Counted from the stretch's first letter, positions 1 through 9,243 are shown. The stretch: DNA of 64,000 nt from Robertmurraya dakarensis (GCF_900156875.1 NZ_LT707408.1:543106-607105), one strand, 5' to 3'. Translations and numbers: made by a program. The notes: generated by a model from the letters alone, not told the origin.

Positions 1-376
1 TATTAAGCCTGATGCGAGCAATCAAAGTATTAAAACGATCAGTCTGGGAGTAACAACAATATTGGGGATTCTTGTATTTTTAATGGCTTTAAGCCCGCCT
101 GATTTGATCATTTGGCTGAATTTATTTGCTTTTGGAGGACTGGAAGCTGCCTTTATTTGGCCTGTTGTATTAGGTCTATATTGGCAGGCCGGGAACAAAT
201 TTGGTGCTATATCTTCAATGGTGGTCGGGGTAGGATCATATATATTATTCCACAGTTATTATCCAAATCCTTTAGGAATGCATACAGTCGTACTGCCGAT
301 ACTGCTATCCTTACTAGCGTTTGTCGTCGGCAGCTTATTGACAAAAAGAAAAGTTGAACGGGCACAATTAATGTAA
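1..376 (+). CDS. Sodium:solute symporter family protein, C-terminal part (PanF-like)
   Basis: This is the last about 124 codons of a gene whose start lies outside the window; the reading frame is open from base 2. The product has at least three hydrophobic membrane segments and a basic C-terminus (TKRKVERAQLM). The segment with FWRT-shifted alternative frames is not used; in frame it reads IWPVVLGLYW followed by a small-residue helix (GAISSMVVGVGSYI), which is the late-helix pattern of the SSS family, closest to sodium/pantothenate symporters as I know them. It would import a solute with Na+ at the cytoplasmic membrane. The substrate is an inference from a fragment, so only the family is firm. 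A hairpin terminator follows within 10 bases. Confidence 0.75.
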   Translation, partial: IKPDASNQSIKTISLGVTTILGILVFLMALSPPDLIIWLNLFAFGGLEAAFIWPVVLGLYWQAGNKFGAISSMVVGVGSYILFHSYYPNPLGMHTVVLPILLSLLAFVVGSLLTKRKVERAQLM

Positions 377-382
377 AAGAAA

Positions 383-408
383 AAAGCAGGGAGAATCTTC
401 CCTGCTTT
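383..408. terminator. Bidirectional terminator between symporter gene and ampS
   Basis: A 9-bp perfect stem (AAAGCAGGG with CCCTGCTTT) around an 8-base loop, flanked by A-runs on the left and T/A-rich bases on the right. It sits between two convergent genes and can end both transcripts. Confidence 0.8.
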
Positions 409-421
409 AAATTATGGTAAA

Positions 422-1654
422 TTAAAATGCCCAATCTCCATTTCTAAATATAGGCTCTGATTTTCCATCTGCTGTGATTCCATCAATGTCCATTTGCGCG
501 GAACCAATCATGAAATCAACATGGGTGATGCTTTCGTTTAAGCCGTTTTCTGCCAGTTCTTCACTGGACATTGTTTTACCGCCTTCAATACAGAATGCAT
601 AAGCACTTCCAATCGCGAGGTGATTTGATGCATTTTCATCGAATAACGTATTATAGAAAAGAACATTAGATTGTGATATTGGTGAGTTATGAGGAACTAA
701 TGCAACTTCCCCAAGATAGTGTGAACCTTCATCCGTTTCCACAAGGCGTTTTAGCATTTCTTCGCCTTCTTCGGCCTTAACATTGACAATTCGCCCATTT
801 TCAAATGTAATTTGGAAGCCATCTATTAAATTTCCACCATAGCTTAATGGTTTAGTACTGGAAACAGTCCCGTTTACACCGGTTTTATGCGGTACAGTAA
901 AGACTTCCTCAGTCGGCATGTTTGCCATGAATTCGGAGCCTTTTTCATTAATGCTGCCGGCTCCAACCCATTGATGTTTCTCAGGAAGCTCAATGGTAAG
1001 ATCAGTTCCCGGAGCTTTATAATGAAGTTTTTTATAATGCTTTTTGTTTAAGTAATCAACCTTTTCATGCAATGTTTCATCATGCTTTTTCCATGCTTGG
1101 ATTGGATCGTCTTGATCAACACGGGTAGCTTTAAAGATAGCCTCCCATAGCTTTTCAACACTTGTTTCTGGAGTCTCATTAGGAAAGACTTTATTAGCCC
1201 AGCTTTGTGAAGGTGCAGCAATGACCGTCCAGCTGACTTTGTCTGATTGAATGTACTTCCGATATGTATGCAGTGCCTTTCCTGCTGCTTTTTGGAAGTT
1301 GGAAATTCGCTCAGGGTCAACGCCTTTGAGAAGATCCGGACTTGAAGAGACGATAGACATAAAAGCAGCTCCTTTTTCAGCAAGCTCTTCTGTCTCTTTT
1401 GCCCTCCACATCGGATATTCTTGAAAAGCCTCTGCTGGAGCTAAATCGTACTTGGTACGTGAAACGATGTCATCATTCCAATTTACAACAACGTTAAAAG
1501 CTCCTGCTTCGTATGCTTTTTTAACCACTAGACGGACAAATTCAGCTGAATCAATCGCAGCATTGATCACCAAGGTTTGTCCCTGTTGCAAATTGACGCC
1601 CACCTTAACGGCAAGCTCAGCGTATTTTTCTAGGTTTTTCTGAAAATCGTTCAT
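422..1654 (-). CDS. ampS: Aminopeptidase, M29 family (AmpS)
   Basis: Cytoplasmic metallo-aminopeptidase of the thermophilic M29 family; these enzymes release N-terminal residues from peptides using two metal ions. The length, 410 residues, is the family's usual size. Visible family signatures are the N-terminal LEKYAELAVKVGVNLQQGQ, the metal-site segments NEKGSEF and EVALVPHNSPI, the NASNHLAIGSAY block and the C-terminal HVDFMIGS. The ATG start has a purine-rich GGAAAGAGAG upstream. The gene is transcribed alone, convergent with the symporter and separated from yeeI by a hairpin. I am confident of the family and fairly confident of the AmpS name. Confidence 0.93.
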   Translation of the reverse strand: MNDFQKNLEKYAELAVKVGVNLQQGQTLVINAAIDSAEFVRLVVKKAYEAGAFNVVVNWNDDIVSRTKYDLAPAEAFQEYPMWRAKETEELAEKGAAFMSIVSSSPDLLKGVDPERISNFQKAAGKALHTYRKYIQSDKVSWTVIAAPSQSWANKVFPNETPETSVEKLWEAIFKATRVDQDDPIQAWKKHDETLHEKVDYLNKKHYKKLHYKAPGTDLTIELPEKHQWVGAGSINEKGSEFMANMPTEEVFTVPHKTGVNGTVSSTKPLSYGGNLIDGFQITFENGRIVNVKAEEGEEMLKRLVETDEGSHYLGEVALVPHNSPISQSNVLFYNTLFDENASNHLAIGSAYAFCIEGGKTMSSEELAENGLNESITHVDFMIGSAQMDIDGITADGKSEPIFRNGDWAF

Positions 1655-1706
1655 TTAATCTTCATCTCTCTTTCCAGAAATTTTGTTTTTTCTATGTATG
1701 AACAAT

Positions 1707-1740
1707 ATCATCAGCGGGGGAGGCCCTCACTGATGATTTT
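1707..1740. terminator. Hairpin terminator between yeeI and ampS
   Basis: Stem ATCATCAG / CTGATGAT with an inner GGG/CCC pairing. It follows the yeeI stop codon (minus strand) and precedes ampS. The T tract is clearer on the plus strand than on the minus strand, so minus-strand efficiency is uncertain. Confidence 0.55.
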
Positions 1741-1746
1741 ATTAGC

Positions 1747-2466
1747 TTATTCGCCTAAATCGACGTTATGATAAACTTGTTGAACATCCTCTAAATCTTC
1801 TAATGCGTCAATCATTTTTTCAAACTGTTCCCTAGCATCTTCAGGTAATGAAACTTCGTTCTGCGCCAGCATGGACAGTTCAGCAACAGTAAATTCGATA
1901 ATTCCAGCACCCTTAAATGCTTCCTGTACAGCATGGAATTGATCTGGTTCAGCGTATACAATGACAGAATCCTCTTCTTGGGTAATGTCACGTACATCTA
2001 CGTCAGCTTCCATTAATAGCTCAAGAACTTCTTCTTCTGTTTTTCCTTCAATTCCAATAACAGCCGTTTTATCGAACATATAGGCTACTGATCCGCTGAC
2101 TCCCATGTTTCCGCCATTTTTACCAAATGCTGCACGAACTTCTGAAGCGGTACGGTTGACGTTATTCGTTAGGGCATCAACGATAACCATTGATCCGCTT
2201 GGACCGAATCCTTCATAACGAAGCTCATCATAGCTTTCATCTGATCCGCCTTTAGCTTTCTCAATAGCTCGATCAATTATATGTCTAGGAACATTGTATG
2301 TTTTTGCACGTTCTAGTACGAATCTTAATGCTTGATTCAATTCTGGATCCGGCTCACCTTGTCTTGCTACTACATAAATCTCACGGCCAAACTTTGCATA
2401 AATACGACTAGTATTTGCATCTTTTGCCGCCTTCTTGTCTTTAATATTATTCCATTTACGACCCAT
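1747..2466 (-). CDS. yeeI: YebC/PmpR (TACO1) family protein, YeeI-type
   Basis: 239-residue member of the YebC family, once called transcriptional regulators and now linked in several organisms to relief of ribosome stalling. Family marks: start [16 protein letters not shown], the central [20 protein letters not shown], and the C-terminal [16 protein letters not shown]. The MGRKW start places it with the shorter YeeI/YeeN subgroup. The frame stays open for 46 more codons upstream, but the family start at 2466 with GTGAG upstream is preferred; an in-frame ATG three codons earlier is the only close alternative. Monocistronic between two hairpins. Confidence 0.93.
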   Translation of the reverse strand: MGRKWNNIKDKKAAKDANTSRIYAKFGREIYVVARQGEPDPELNQALRFVLERAKTYNVPRHIIDRAIEKAKGGSDESYDELRYEGFGPSGSMVIVDALTNNVNRTASEVRAAFGKNGGNMGVSGSVAYMFDKTAVIGIEGKTEEEVLELLMEADVDVRDITQEEDSVIVYAEPDQFHAVQEAFKGAGIIEFTVAELSMLAQNEVSLPEDAREQFEKMIDALEDLEDVQQVYHNVDLGE

Positions 2467-2593
2467 ATATAACATCTCACTTTCAACTAATGTCTCGATG
2501 TGAAACAAGCTGTTTCTCCATTCATAAAAATGATGAGACTTCTTCACTAGCATATTATACCTCATTTCCATTATGTACAAAATATCAGCTAAT

Positions 2594-2623
2594 AAAAAAA
2601 CCAAACCTTGTTTAAGGTTTGGT
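2594..2623 (-). terminator. Minus-strand terminator upstream of yeeI
   Basis: A 10-bp perfect stem (ACCAAACCTT / AAGGTTTGGT, 4-base loop) followed on the minus strand by seven T residues. It lies upstream of yeeI, with no minus-strand gene in front of it; see findings. Confidence 0.7.
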
Positions 2624-2640
2624 CAGGAAGGACGTATGTT

Positions 2641-2669
2641 TTGAATAAGTTCACGCTGCCATGTGTTAT
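2641..2669 (+). promoter_or_regulatory. Candidate SigmaA promoter of topB
   Basis: TTGAAT, 17-base spacer, TGTTAT, about 70 bases upstream of the topB start. A plausible vegetative promoter, unverified. Confidence 0.4.
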
Positions 2670-2740
2670 CCTGTTAAAGGAAACTTATCAACTCTGTATG
2701 ATATATTAAGATAAGTGTGTATTGAAAGGGTGTATTAATA

Positions 2741-4927
2741 GTGAAAAAATGCGTTGTAATAGCTGAAAAACCATCTGTTGCACGAGATATCGCTCGGGTA
2801 CTGAAGTGTGGTAAAAAAGGTAATGGTTTTTTAGAAGGAGATAAATATATTGTCACTTGGGCGTTAGGGCATTTAGTTACGCTTGCTGACCCGGAATTGT
2901 ATGATCAAAAATATAAAACTTGGAATATTGAAGATTTACCGATGCTTCCAAATGAGTTGAAGCTTGTTGTCATTAAACAGACTAGTAAGCAATTTCATGC
3001 TGTGAAAAGCCAGCTGCAACGCTCTGATGTCGGGGAGATTGTTATCGCAACGGATAGCGGCCGCGAGGGGGAGCTGGTTGCACGATGGATTCTTAATAAG
3101 GCAAAGGTTAATAAACCTATAAAACGCCTGTGGATATCTTCAGTTACAGATAAAGCAATTAAAGATGGCTTTGCAAAATTGAGGCCGGGAAAAGCTTATG
3201 AGAATTTGTATGAATCTGCTGTTGCGCGCTCCGAAGCAGATTGGTATATCGGTCTGAATGCGACACGTGCATTAACAACCCGCTTTAATGCACAGCTAAA
3301 CTGTGGCCGTGTTCAAACTCCGACTGTTGCGATTATTGCATCACGGGAGGACGAAATAAAAAACTTCAAACCACAGACCTATTATGGAATAGAAGCACAA
3401 ACATCAAGTAATTTAAAGTTAACTTGGCAGGATGCAAAAGGAAATAGCCGCAGCTTTGATAAAGAGAAGTTGGATGAGATTGTGAAAAAACTAGGTAAAC
3501 AAAATGCCGTTGTAACAGAAATTGAGAAAAAATCAAAGAAGTCTTTTTCTCCGGGGCTTTATGATTTAACAGAGCTGCAACGGGATGCTAATAAAATCTT
3601 TGGATACTCTGCAAAGGAAACGTTAAACATTATGCAAAAACTGTACGAACAGCATAAAGTGTTAACGTATCCTCGGACTGACTCGCGCTATCTTTCTTCA
3701 GATATTGTTGGAACACTTCCGGAAAGATTGAGAGCATGTGGTGTTGGAGAATATAGACCATTAACGAATAAGATTTTAAGCAAGCAGATAAAAGTTTCGA
3801 AAGCATTTGTTGATGACAGCAAAGTATCAGATCACCATGCGATTATTCCGACTGAAGGTTATGTGAATTTTTCTGCTTTCACTGATAAAGAAAGGAAAAT
3901 TTATGACTTGGTTGTAAAACGATTCTTAGCTGTTTTATTCCCTGCATTCGAATATGAGCAATTGACGCTTCGTGCAAAAATTGGCAGTGAGAACTTTGTT
4001 GCAAGGGGAAAAACGATCCTAGCGAATGGTTGGAAAGAGGTATACGAAAATCGTTATGAGGACGAGGATGGAGCTGATGACTTAAAGGAGCAAATCTTAC
4101 CTCGTATTGAAAAAGACGATATATTAAACGTTAAACTTATTCTGCAAACATCTGGTCAAACCAATCCACCTGCCCGTTTTAATGAGGCTACATTACTTTC
4201 GGCAATGGAAAACCCTACGAAGTATATGGAGACAAAAAATAAACAGCTGGCAGAAACATTAAAATCCACTGGTGGATTAGGAACGGTAGCTACACGTGCT
4301 GATATTATCGATAAGCTGTTTAATTCATTTTTAATTGAAAAGCGTGGAAAAGATATTCACCTTACTTCTAAAGGACGTCAATTGCTTGATTTAGTGCCTG
4401 AAGAACTAAAATCTCCTTTACTGACAGCAGAGTGGGAACAAAAGCTTGATCAAATTGCTCATGGAAAGCTGAAAAAAGACGTATTTATCAGCGAAATGAA
4501 AAAGTATACAAAAGAAATTGTGGCTGAAATAAAAGCGAGTAATAAAAAGTATAAGCACGACAATATCTCTACAAAAAGTTGTCCAGACTGTGGGAAACCA
4601 ATGCTCGAGGTAAATGGGAAAAAGGGTAAAATGCTTGTATGCCAAGATCGGGAATGCGGCCATCGTAAGAATGTTTCACGAGTCACTAATGCGCGCTGCC
4701 CACAATGCCATAAAAAAATGGAGCTTCGAGGAGAAGGGAAAGGACAAATCTTCGCTTGTAAATGCGGGTACCGTGAGAAATTATCAGCTTTTGAGGCGCG
4801 ACGTAAAAAATCTGGCGGTAAAGTTGATAAACGTACAGTGCAGAAGTATCTGAAAAACCAAAACAAGGAAGAAGAGCCAATTAATACAGCTTTAGCAGAT
4901 GCTTTGAAGAATTTGAAATTGAAGTAA
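2741..4927 (+). CDS. topB: DNA topoisomerase III (type IA)
   Basis: 728-residue type IA topoisomerase that passes single strands and decatenates DNA in the nucleoid. The TOPRIM domain is N-terminal, with the catalytic Glu9 in VIAEKPSVA and the acidic cluster in ATDSGREGELVARW. The nucleophile is Tyr310 in the segment TYPRTDSRYL. Two C-terminal zinc-ribbon repeats (CPDCGKPM...CQDRECGH and CPQCHKKM...CKCGYR) follow from about residue 610. The start is GTG at 2741 with GAAAGGGTG upstream; the first residues MKKCVVIAEKPSVARD match TopB of Bacillus. It stands alone between a promoter and a strong terminator. Confidence 0.97.
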   Translation: MKKCVVIAEKPSVARDIARVLKCGKKGNGFLEGDKYIVTWALGHLVTLADPELYDQKYKTWNIEDLPMLPNELKLVVIKQTSKQFHAVKSQLQRSDVGEIVIATDSGREGELVARWILNKAKVNKPIKRLWISSVTDKAIKDGFAKLRPGKAYENLYESAVARSEADWYIGLNATRALTTRFNAQLNCGRVQTPTVAIIASREDEIKNFKPQTYYGIEAQTSSNLKLTWQDAKGNSRSFDKEKLDEIVKKLGKQNAVVTEIEKKSKKSFSPGLYDLTELQRDANKIFGYSAKETLNIMQKLYEQHKVLTYPRTDSRYLSSDIVGTLPERLRACGVGEYRPLTNKILSKQIKVSKAFVDDSKVSDHHAIIPTEGYVNFSAFTDKERKIYDLVVKRFLAVLFPAFEYEQLTLRAKIGSENFVARGKTILANGWKEVYENRYEDEDGADDLKEQILPRIEKDDILNVKLILQTSGQTNPPARFNEATLLSAMENPTKYMETKNKQLAETLKSTGGLGTVATRADIIDKLFNSFLIEKRGKDIHLTSKGRQLLDLVPEELKSPLLTAEWEQKLDQIAHGKLKKDVFISEMKKYTKEIVAEIKASNKKYKHDNISTKSCPDCGKPMLEVNGKKGKMLVCQDRECGHRKNVSRVTNARCPQCHKKMELRGEGKGQIFACKCGYREKLSAFEARRKKSGGKVDKRTVQKYLKNQNKEEEPINTALADALKNLKLK

Positions 4928-4964
4928 GGCGTAGTGGTAAAGAATAATGTTTCATAAAAAAATT

Positions 4965-5012
4965 AGCCTTTATATACAAGTTTGCACAAAATCTTGTATA
5001 TAAGGCTTTTTC
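4965..5012 (+). terminator. Terminator of topB
   Basis: Long stem of about 15 bp (AGCCTT-TATATACAAG with CTTGTATATAAGGCT, one bulged T) followed by TTTTTCT. Also usable by the convergent gene at 5053. Confidence 0.85.
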
Positions 5013-5052
5013 TATAATAGACGAGTAAATTGACCACCCATCTCCTTTTGCT

Positions 5053-5376
5053 TTAGTTCGTATCCTTCACATACACTGCTGTACCAGTTGCAATACACAT
5101 CATCATTCCATCTCTAAGTGTTTCAAAATCCAGGTCAACACCAACGACAGCGTTTGCACCCAAGCGTCGTGCTTTTTCTTCCATTTCTTTAATGGCGATT
5201 TCGCGCCCTTCTGACAGCTTGTTCTCGTAAGCACTGCTGCGCCCGCCAATAATATCTGTGACACTGGCTAAAAAGTCCCGAACGACATTTGCACCCATAA
5301 TGGCTTCACCAGTAACAATACCTAAGTACCGTTCAATTTGTTTTCCTTCCAATGAGGGAGTGGTAGTTACTAACAT
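5053..5376 (-). CDS. YbjQ/UPF0145 family protein
   Basis: 107-residue protein of the YbjQ (UPF0145) family, small oligomeric proteins sometimes labelled heavy-metal-binding; their function is not settled. The sequence shows the typical [19 protein letters not shown] start, a central [13 protein letters not shown], and [14 protein letters not shown]. The ATG at 5376 has a strong GGAGGA seven bases upstream, so the longer open frame to 5439 is rejected. It follows a 54-codon gene and its terminator on the same strand, so it probably has its own promoter in 5377-5466. Confidence 0.9.
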   Translation of the reverse strand: MLVTTTPSLEGKQIERYLGIVTGEAIMGANVVRDFLASVTDIIGGRSSAYENKLSEGREIAIKEMEEKARRLGANAVVGVDLDFETLRDGMMMCIATGTAVYVKDTN

Positions 5377-5466
5377 AGGAAAATTCCTCCTTTTTATTTT
5401 CTTAGTTTTAATTACGTGTGGGATAGAGGAAAGTTTCAATTATTATTTAATGTGAGCATAGAAAAA

Positions 5467-5495
5467 GGCCAGCCATCATTTTGAGGCGGCTGGCC
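5467..5495 (-). terminator. Terminator of the 54-codon gene
   Basis: Stem GGCCAGCC / GGCTGGCC (8 bp, 13-base loop); on the minus strand it is followed by TTTTTC. Confidence 0.8.
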
Positions 5496-5504
5496 TAATA
5501 AGGT

Positions 5505-5669
5505 TTATTCAATATCCGTTTCTTCTACACGATTTTTGAATGCTTCTTGGACAACGATAAACTCTTCATCTCCAATGGCATCCCTTGATTTTCTTTCCAC
5601 GAGAGTATCTTCAGGAAGATTTCCTGGATGCCCTTTACGCTTATGATTAAATTCTTTGCCACGACCCAT
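5505..5669 (-). CDS. Small conserved hypothetical protein
   Basis: 54-residue, charged, soluble protein beginning MGRGKEFNHKRKGHPGNLPE and ending in acidic EEFIVVQEAFKNRVEETDIE. I do not recognise a function. It is supported as a real gene by a good Shine-Dalgarno (AAAGGAGT, about 10 bases upstream of the ATG at 5669) and a dedicated terminator immediately downstream. The reading frame extends further upstream without a ribosome site, so the shorter start is chosen. Its N-terminus resembles small proteins of spore formers, but that is only an impression. Confidence 0.65.
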   Translation of the reverse strand: MGRGKEFNHKRKGHPGNLPEDTLVERKSRDAIGDEEFIVVQEAFKNRVEETDIE

Positions 5670-5770
5670 ATAAGGCAGACTCCTTTCATTGATAAAACTA
5701 TATTCACCTTGTATTATTTCCGAATGCATCACTTGTATGTAATGGTATTTCAAAGAGATATGGACATACT

Positions 5771-5798
5771 AAAAGACCAAGGAGAAAAATCTCCTTGG
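5771..5798 (-). terminator. Terminator of the chemoreceptor gene
   Basis: Perfect 8-bp stem CCAAGGAG / CTCCTTGG around AAAAAT, starting right after the stop codon of the chemoreceptor on the minus strand; followed by TCTTTTAG. Confidence 0.7.
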
Positions 5799-5799
5799 C

Positions 5800-7275
5800 T
5801 CAGCTGGTTTTAATTTTTTGCGCAGAGGCAGCTGTTTCTTCTACATAACGAGCAATTGTCTTATTGTCTTCATTTAATGATTCCACTGTGGCGTTCATTT
5901 CTTCTAAACCAGCGGTAGCTTCTTCAATCACGGCAGCCAGTTCTTTTGTGGAGGACTCCACTTCCAATGAATGAGACATGACATCTCCAACAGTATTTTT
6001 AAATTCACTGAATTGAATATCTAGATTTTCCAAAATACTCCCTACTTCATGGAAAACTCCTGAGACGCTTTCAGCAGTTTGAATGCTTTCTGTTAATTTA
6101 TTACTGCTTTCATTCATTTGCGTATAAGCCGATGAATTTGTGGTGTTTACCTCTGTTAAGTTGACAGTTATTTGTTTAGCTGTCTCTTTTGTCATTTCTG
6201 CTAATTTGCGGATCTCGTTTGCGACAACAGAAAAACCCTTTCCCGCTTCACCAGCACGTGCTGCTTCAATAGACGCATTTAAGGCTAAAAGATTGGTTTG
6301 TTCAGTAATCTTTTGAATGTTTGTTATAAAACCATTTGTTTCCTCAATTTTTTTCGTCAAGCTTGCAAAAGTAATTCCTAAATTCTTAATAGATTCAGCA
6401 AGTTCTTTCATGTCAAGCTGGAGGTCATTCACCTTATGTAAGCCATTCCTTGATGAGTGAGCTGCGGCAGCTGTTTCAGTAGAAAGCTTAATGGATGCTT
6501 CGTCAATTTGCTCCATCATCGCTTTAGTTGATTGGGTGTTCTCAGCAATATGGTTAATTTGTTCAGTTTGCACTTGGCTGCCTGCAGAAATTTCTGAAAT
6601 TGCAGACTTCATTTCTGTTTGGGATACTAAGTGGTTTTGCACCTGATTGTTTATCATGTTAAGGCTATCGGTGATGACGGAAACTTCCTTTTGCAAGAAT
6701 TGATTATATGCGGTCTTTTCATCTTGCTGTTTCTCGGCGGTTGTTAGAAAGTCTTCCAGTGATTGAAACTGTTTGCTGCTAAGTTTGATCAAAACAAAGA
6801 GGACAACACCGATTAGGAGATAAACCAATATTGCGGCTGAATATATCTCTTGTAGTAATACCTCGGAATCAGCAGCAAATACATTACTTAGGATTAGACA
6901 GAGAAAACCGAGAAGGTAACCTATTAAGTATAATTTCATATCAAAGTGAATTGCTGAAAATACGGATAAAAAAATGATAACTAGTAAAAAAGCACTGGTA
7001 CCACCATATAATACTAAGTTAATAAAATTGAGTACTGAAATCATCAAGATTGAAGCATATGGAAAAACCTTTTCTTTTTTTAATATAATATGAAACAAAA
7101 AGAATAACCCTATGAAGAGCAGGAGTTGTACGAAATAAAGAGCCGCTTTTTCCATCCATCCTAAACCAAAAGCTGTAAAAACAGCTGTACTTAATAGTGA
7201 TATAGAATAAGTTGACAACATTAATACATTCTTTTTTCTCATGTCATTAAGCCTTAATTCTGCAATGCCATCCAT
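5800..7275 (-). CDS. Methyl-accepting chemotaxis protein with multi-pass N-terminus
   Basis: 491-residue chemoreceptor. The first about 180 residues form about six membrane helices with short loops and no large extracytoplasmic sensor. The rest is a long coiled-coil MCP signalling domain whose tip carries [20 protein letters not shown], the conserved CheA/CheW-binding hairpin. No HAMP or PAS domain is evident between the membrane part and the signalling part. Start ATG 7275 is chosen because GGGGATG lies 10 bases upstream; an ATG at 7290 has no such site. The signal sensed is unknown; membrane potential, lipid or a respiratory cue would suit this architecture, as inference. It sits next to motAB, divergently. 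Confidence 0.9.
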   Translation of the reverse strand: MDGIAELRLNDMRKKNVLMLSTYSISLLSTAVFTAFGLGWMEKAALYFVQLLLFIGLFFLFHIILKKEKVFPYASILMISVLNFINLVLYGGTSAFLLVIIFLSVFSAIHFDMKLYLIGYLLGFLCLILSNVFAADSEVLLQEIYSAAILVYLLIGVVLFVLIKLSSKQFQSLEDFLTTAEKQQDEKTAYNQFLQKEVSVITDSLNMINNQVQNHLVSQTEMKSAISEISAGSQVQTEQINHIAENTQSTKAMMEQIDEASIKLSTETAAAAHSSRNGLHKVNDLQLDMKELAESIKNLGITFASLTKKIEETNGFITNIQKITEQTNLLALNASIEAARAGEAGKGFSVVANEIRKLAEMTKETAKQITVNLTEVNTTNSSAYTQMNESSNKLTESIQTAESVSGVFHEVGSILENLDIQFSEFKNTVGDVMSHSLEVESSTKELAAVIEEATAGLEEMNATVESLNEDNKTIARYVEETAASAQKIKTS

Positions 7276-7431
7276 AAATATCATCCCCATTATAATCTCA
7301 TAGCATTATTATAGCGGAAAAATATGTAAATACGCAATACCTGAATATTAGAAAATTCTCATTTTTTTGTAAAACTGTTTTTTACTTACTAAATGATAGA
7401 GAAAATACCATGATTAAATTATTCTCTATGC

Positions 7432-7458
7432 TAAATAATATAGGAATTTAGTCGAAAT
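7432..7458 (+). promoter_or_regulatory. Candidate SigmaD (flagellar) promoter of motAB
   Basis: TAAA, 15-base spacer, GTCGAAAT. This matches the SigmaD pattern TAAA-N15-GCCGATAT at four of four and six of eight positions and lies about 75 bases upstream of motA, a gene of the motility regulon in Bacillus. Confidence 0.5.
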
Positions 7459-7531
7459 AAATAAGAGAGATAGGTAATTTAATAGGAATAAAAGACTAGG
7501 GTATTACCAAAATAGAGATAGGTGGGCACAT

Positions 7532-8326
7532 ATGGACAAAACATCATTAATAGGAATTATTGTAGCGTTGATTGGAGTAGGAGTTGGGATGGTTTTTAAA
7601 GGAGTCAGCCCTGCTGTTCTGATCAATCCAGCAGCGATCTTTATCATTATATTAGGAACAATCGGTACTGTTACGATAGCTTTTCCAACAAATGAAATCA
7701 AAAACGTTCCAAAGTTATTTGGGATTTTATTTAAGGAAAAACAGGAAATGAGTATGCCTGTTTTAATTAAAATGTTCTCCGATTGGGCACAGTTGGCCCG
7801 AAAAGAAGGGTTATTAGCACTTGAGGCAAAGACAGGTGATGTAGAAGATGATTTTTTACGTAATGGATTATCTTTAGCTGTTGATGGACAAAGTGCAGAT
7901 TATATTCGTGATGTTTTGTCAGAGGAAGTCGAGGCAATGGAAGAACGTCATCAAACAGGGGCGTTGATTTTTACTCAGGCAGGGACATATGCTCCTACAT
8001 TAGGAGTGCTTGGAGCGGTTGTCGGGCTGATTGCGGCTTTAGGAGATATGAGTGATGTTGATGCTTTAGGACATGCCATTAGTGCGGCGTTTGTTGCGAC
8101 ATTACTTGGGATATTTACGGGATATGCACTTTGGCATCCATTTGCAAACAAGTTAAAAAGAAAATCAAAACAAGAAGCAAAGTTGAAATATATGATGATT
8201 GAAGGGATTCTATCCATTCTAGAGGGGGAAGCACCGCGAGTGATTGAGCAAAAACTAGCGTCTTATTTGCCTGCTGGTGAAAGGAAAAAGTTCCTTGAAG
8301 AAAGTGGAGTGAATTCGGATGAGTAG
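7532..8326 (+). CDS. motA: Flagellar motor stator protein MotA
   Basis: 264-residue MotA, the membrane part of the proton-driven flagellar stator with MotB. It begins MDKTSLIGIIVALIGVGVGM and shows four membrane helices (two N-terminal, two at about residues 150-200). The cytoplasmic loop contains the conserved AQLARKEGLLALE segment with the charges that contact FliG. The segment AGTYAPTLGVLGAVVGLIAAL carries the conserved Pro of helix 3. The gene overlaps motB by 8 bases, so the two are translated together. Close likeness to Bacillus MotA rather than MotP suggests proton coupling (inference). Confidence 0.96.
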   Translation: MDKTSLIGIIVALIGVGVGMVFKGVSPAVLINPAAIFIIILGTIGTVTIAFPTNEIKNVPKLFGILFKEKQEMSMPVLIKMFSDWAQLARKEGLLALEAKTGDVEDDFLRNGLSLAVDGQSADYIRDVLSEEVEAMEERHQTGALIFTQAGTYAPTLGVLGAVVGLIAALGDMSDVDALGHAISAAFVATLLGIFTGYALWHPFANKLKRKSKQEAKLKYMMIEGILSILEGEAPRVIEQKLASYLPAGERKKFLEESGVNSDE

Positions 8327-9089
8327 GCGGAAAAAGAAGAAACATCATGAGGAAGAAGTAGGAGAAGCATGGCTGTTGCCTTATGCTGATATATTGACTT
8401 TATTACTGGCTCTTTTTATCGTTTTGTTCTCGATGAGTTCAATAGATGCTGCGAAATTTGCAGCGATGTCGGCAGCCTTTAGTGAAAATCTTTCAGGAGG
8501 GACGGGAATTTTGAACTTTCCTAGTCCGACACAAGAAAATGGGGAATTATCTCCAGATGAACAAGAAAAGCGAGAAAAAGAGGAAAATGAGGTTAATGAT
8601 CAAGTGGCGGCTGAAAAAGTAGAGAAGCTAGAACTTCAAACTATCCAACAGAAAGTAAACACTTATATACAAACAGAGAATCTTGGCGACATGTTAGAAA
8701 CATCCTTGACTGATGAAGGGCTGTTATTGACGATTCGCGATAATGTGCTGTTTGCATCAGGAAGTGCCGATGTGAGGCCGCAAGATCTGCAAGTAGCAAA
8801 TGAAATATCGGAACTGCTTGTTATGGACCCGCCAAGAAATATTATTATTAGCGGGCATACTGATAATGTTCCGATTAGCAATCCAAGGTTTGAATCAAAC
8901 TGGGAGCTAAGTGTGATGAGAGCGATCAATTTCATGAAAATTATTTTAAAAAATGAAAACTTAGACCCAAGTTGGTTTAGTGCCAAGGGTTTCGGTGAAT
9001 TTGAGCCAATAGCATCCAATGATTCAGAAGAAGGAAGAAGTAAAAATCGACGTGTTGAAGTTTTGATACTGCCAAGAAGTTCAAACTAA
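8319..9089 (+). CDS. motB: Flagellar motor stator protein MotB
   Basis: 256-residue MotB. A short basic N-terminus (SRRKKKKHHEEE) is followed by one membrane helix with the proton-binding Asp24 in PYADILTLLLALF. A charged linker rich in Glu (residues 75-110) precedes the OmpA-like peptidoglycan-binding domain with the motif IIISGHTDNVPI and the C-terminal GRSKNRRVEVLI. The start overlaps the motA stop codon (ATGAGTAG), giving coupled translation. The gene ends in front of a tandem repeat array and a terminator. Confidence 0.96.
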   Translation: MSRRKKKKHHEEEVGEAWLLPYADILTLLLALFIVLFSMSSIDAAKFAAMSAAFSENLSGGTGILNFPSPTQENGELSPDEQEKREKEENEVNDQVAAEKVEKLELQTIQQKVNTYIQTENLGDMLETSLTDEGLLLTIRDNVLFASGSADVRPQDLQVANEISELLVMDPPRNIIISGHTDNVPISNPRFESNWELSVMRAINFMKIILKNENLDPSWFSAKGFGEFEPIASNDSEEGRSKNRRVEVLILPRSSN

Positions 9090-9097
9090 AAATGGAG

Positions 9098-9213
9098 TTA
9101 CGGATAAAGTGAGTAAAGTTAAGGAAATAATTGCATTTTTACGGATATAGTTTAAAAAGTTACGGATAAAACCAATTTCTTACGGAAATAGTCCAAAAAG
9201 TTACGGATATCCC
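9098..9213. repeat. Composite tandem repeat, six units of 20-21 bp
   Basis: Six imperfect copies of a unit beginning TTACGGATA start at 9098, 9119, 9139, 9160, 9180 and 9201 (spacings 21, 20, 21, 20, 21). Odd units end in AAAG and even units in ATTT(C), so the true period is a 41-bp pair. It lies between the motB stop and the terminator. No spacer diversity, so not a CRISPR array. Confidence 0.85.
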
Positions 9214-9243
9214 AAGCTGTCTGCTGACAACACAGATTTTCAC

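Noticed and set aside
9098..9213. CRISPR array
   Set aside because: Units are contiguous without unique spacers, too short and degenerate, and no cas genes are present.
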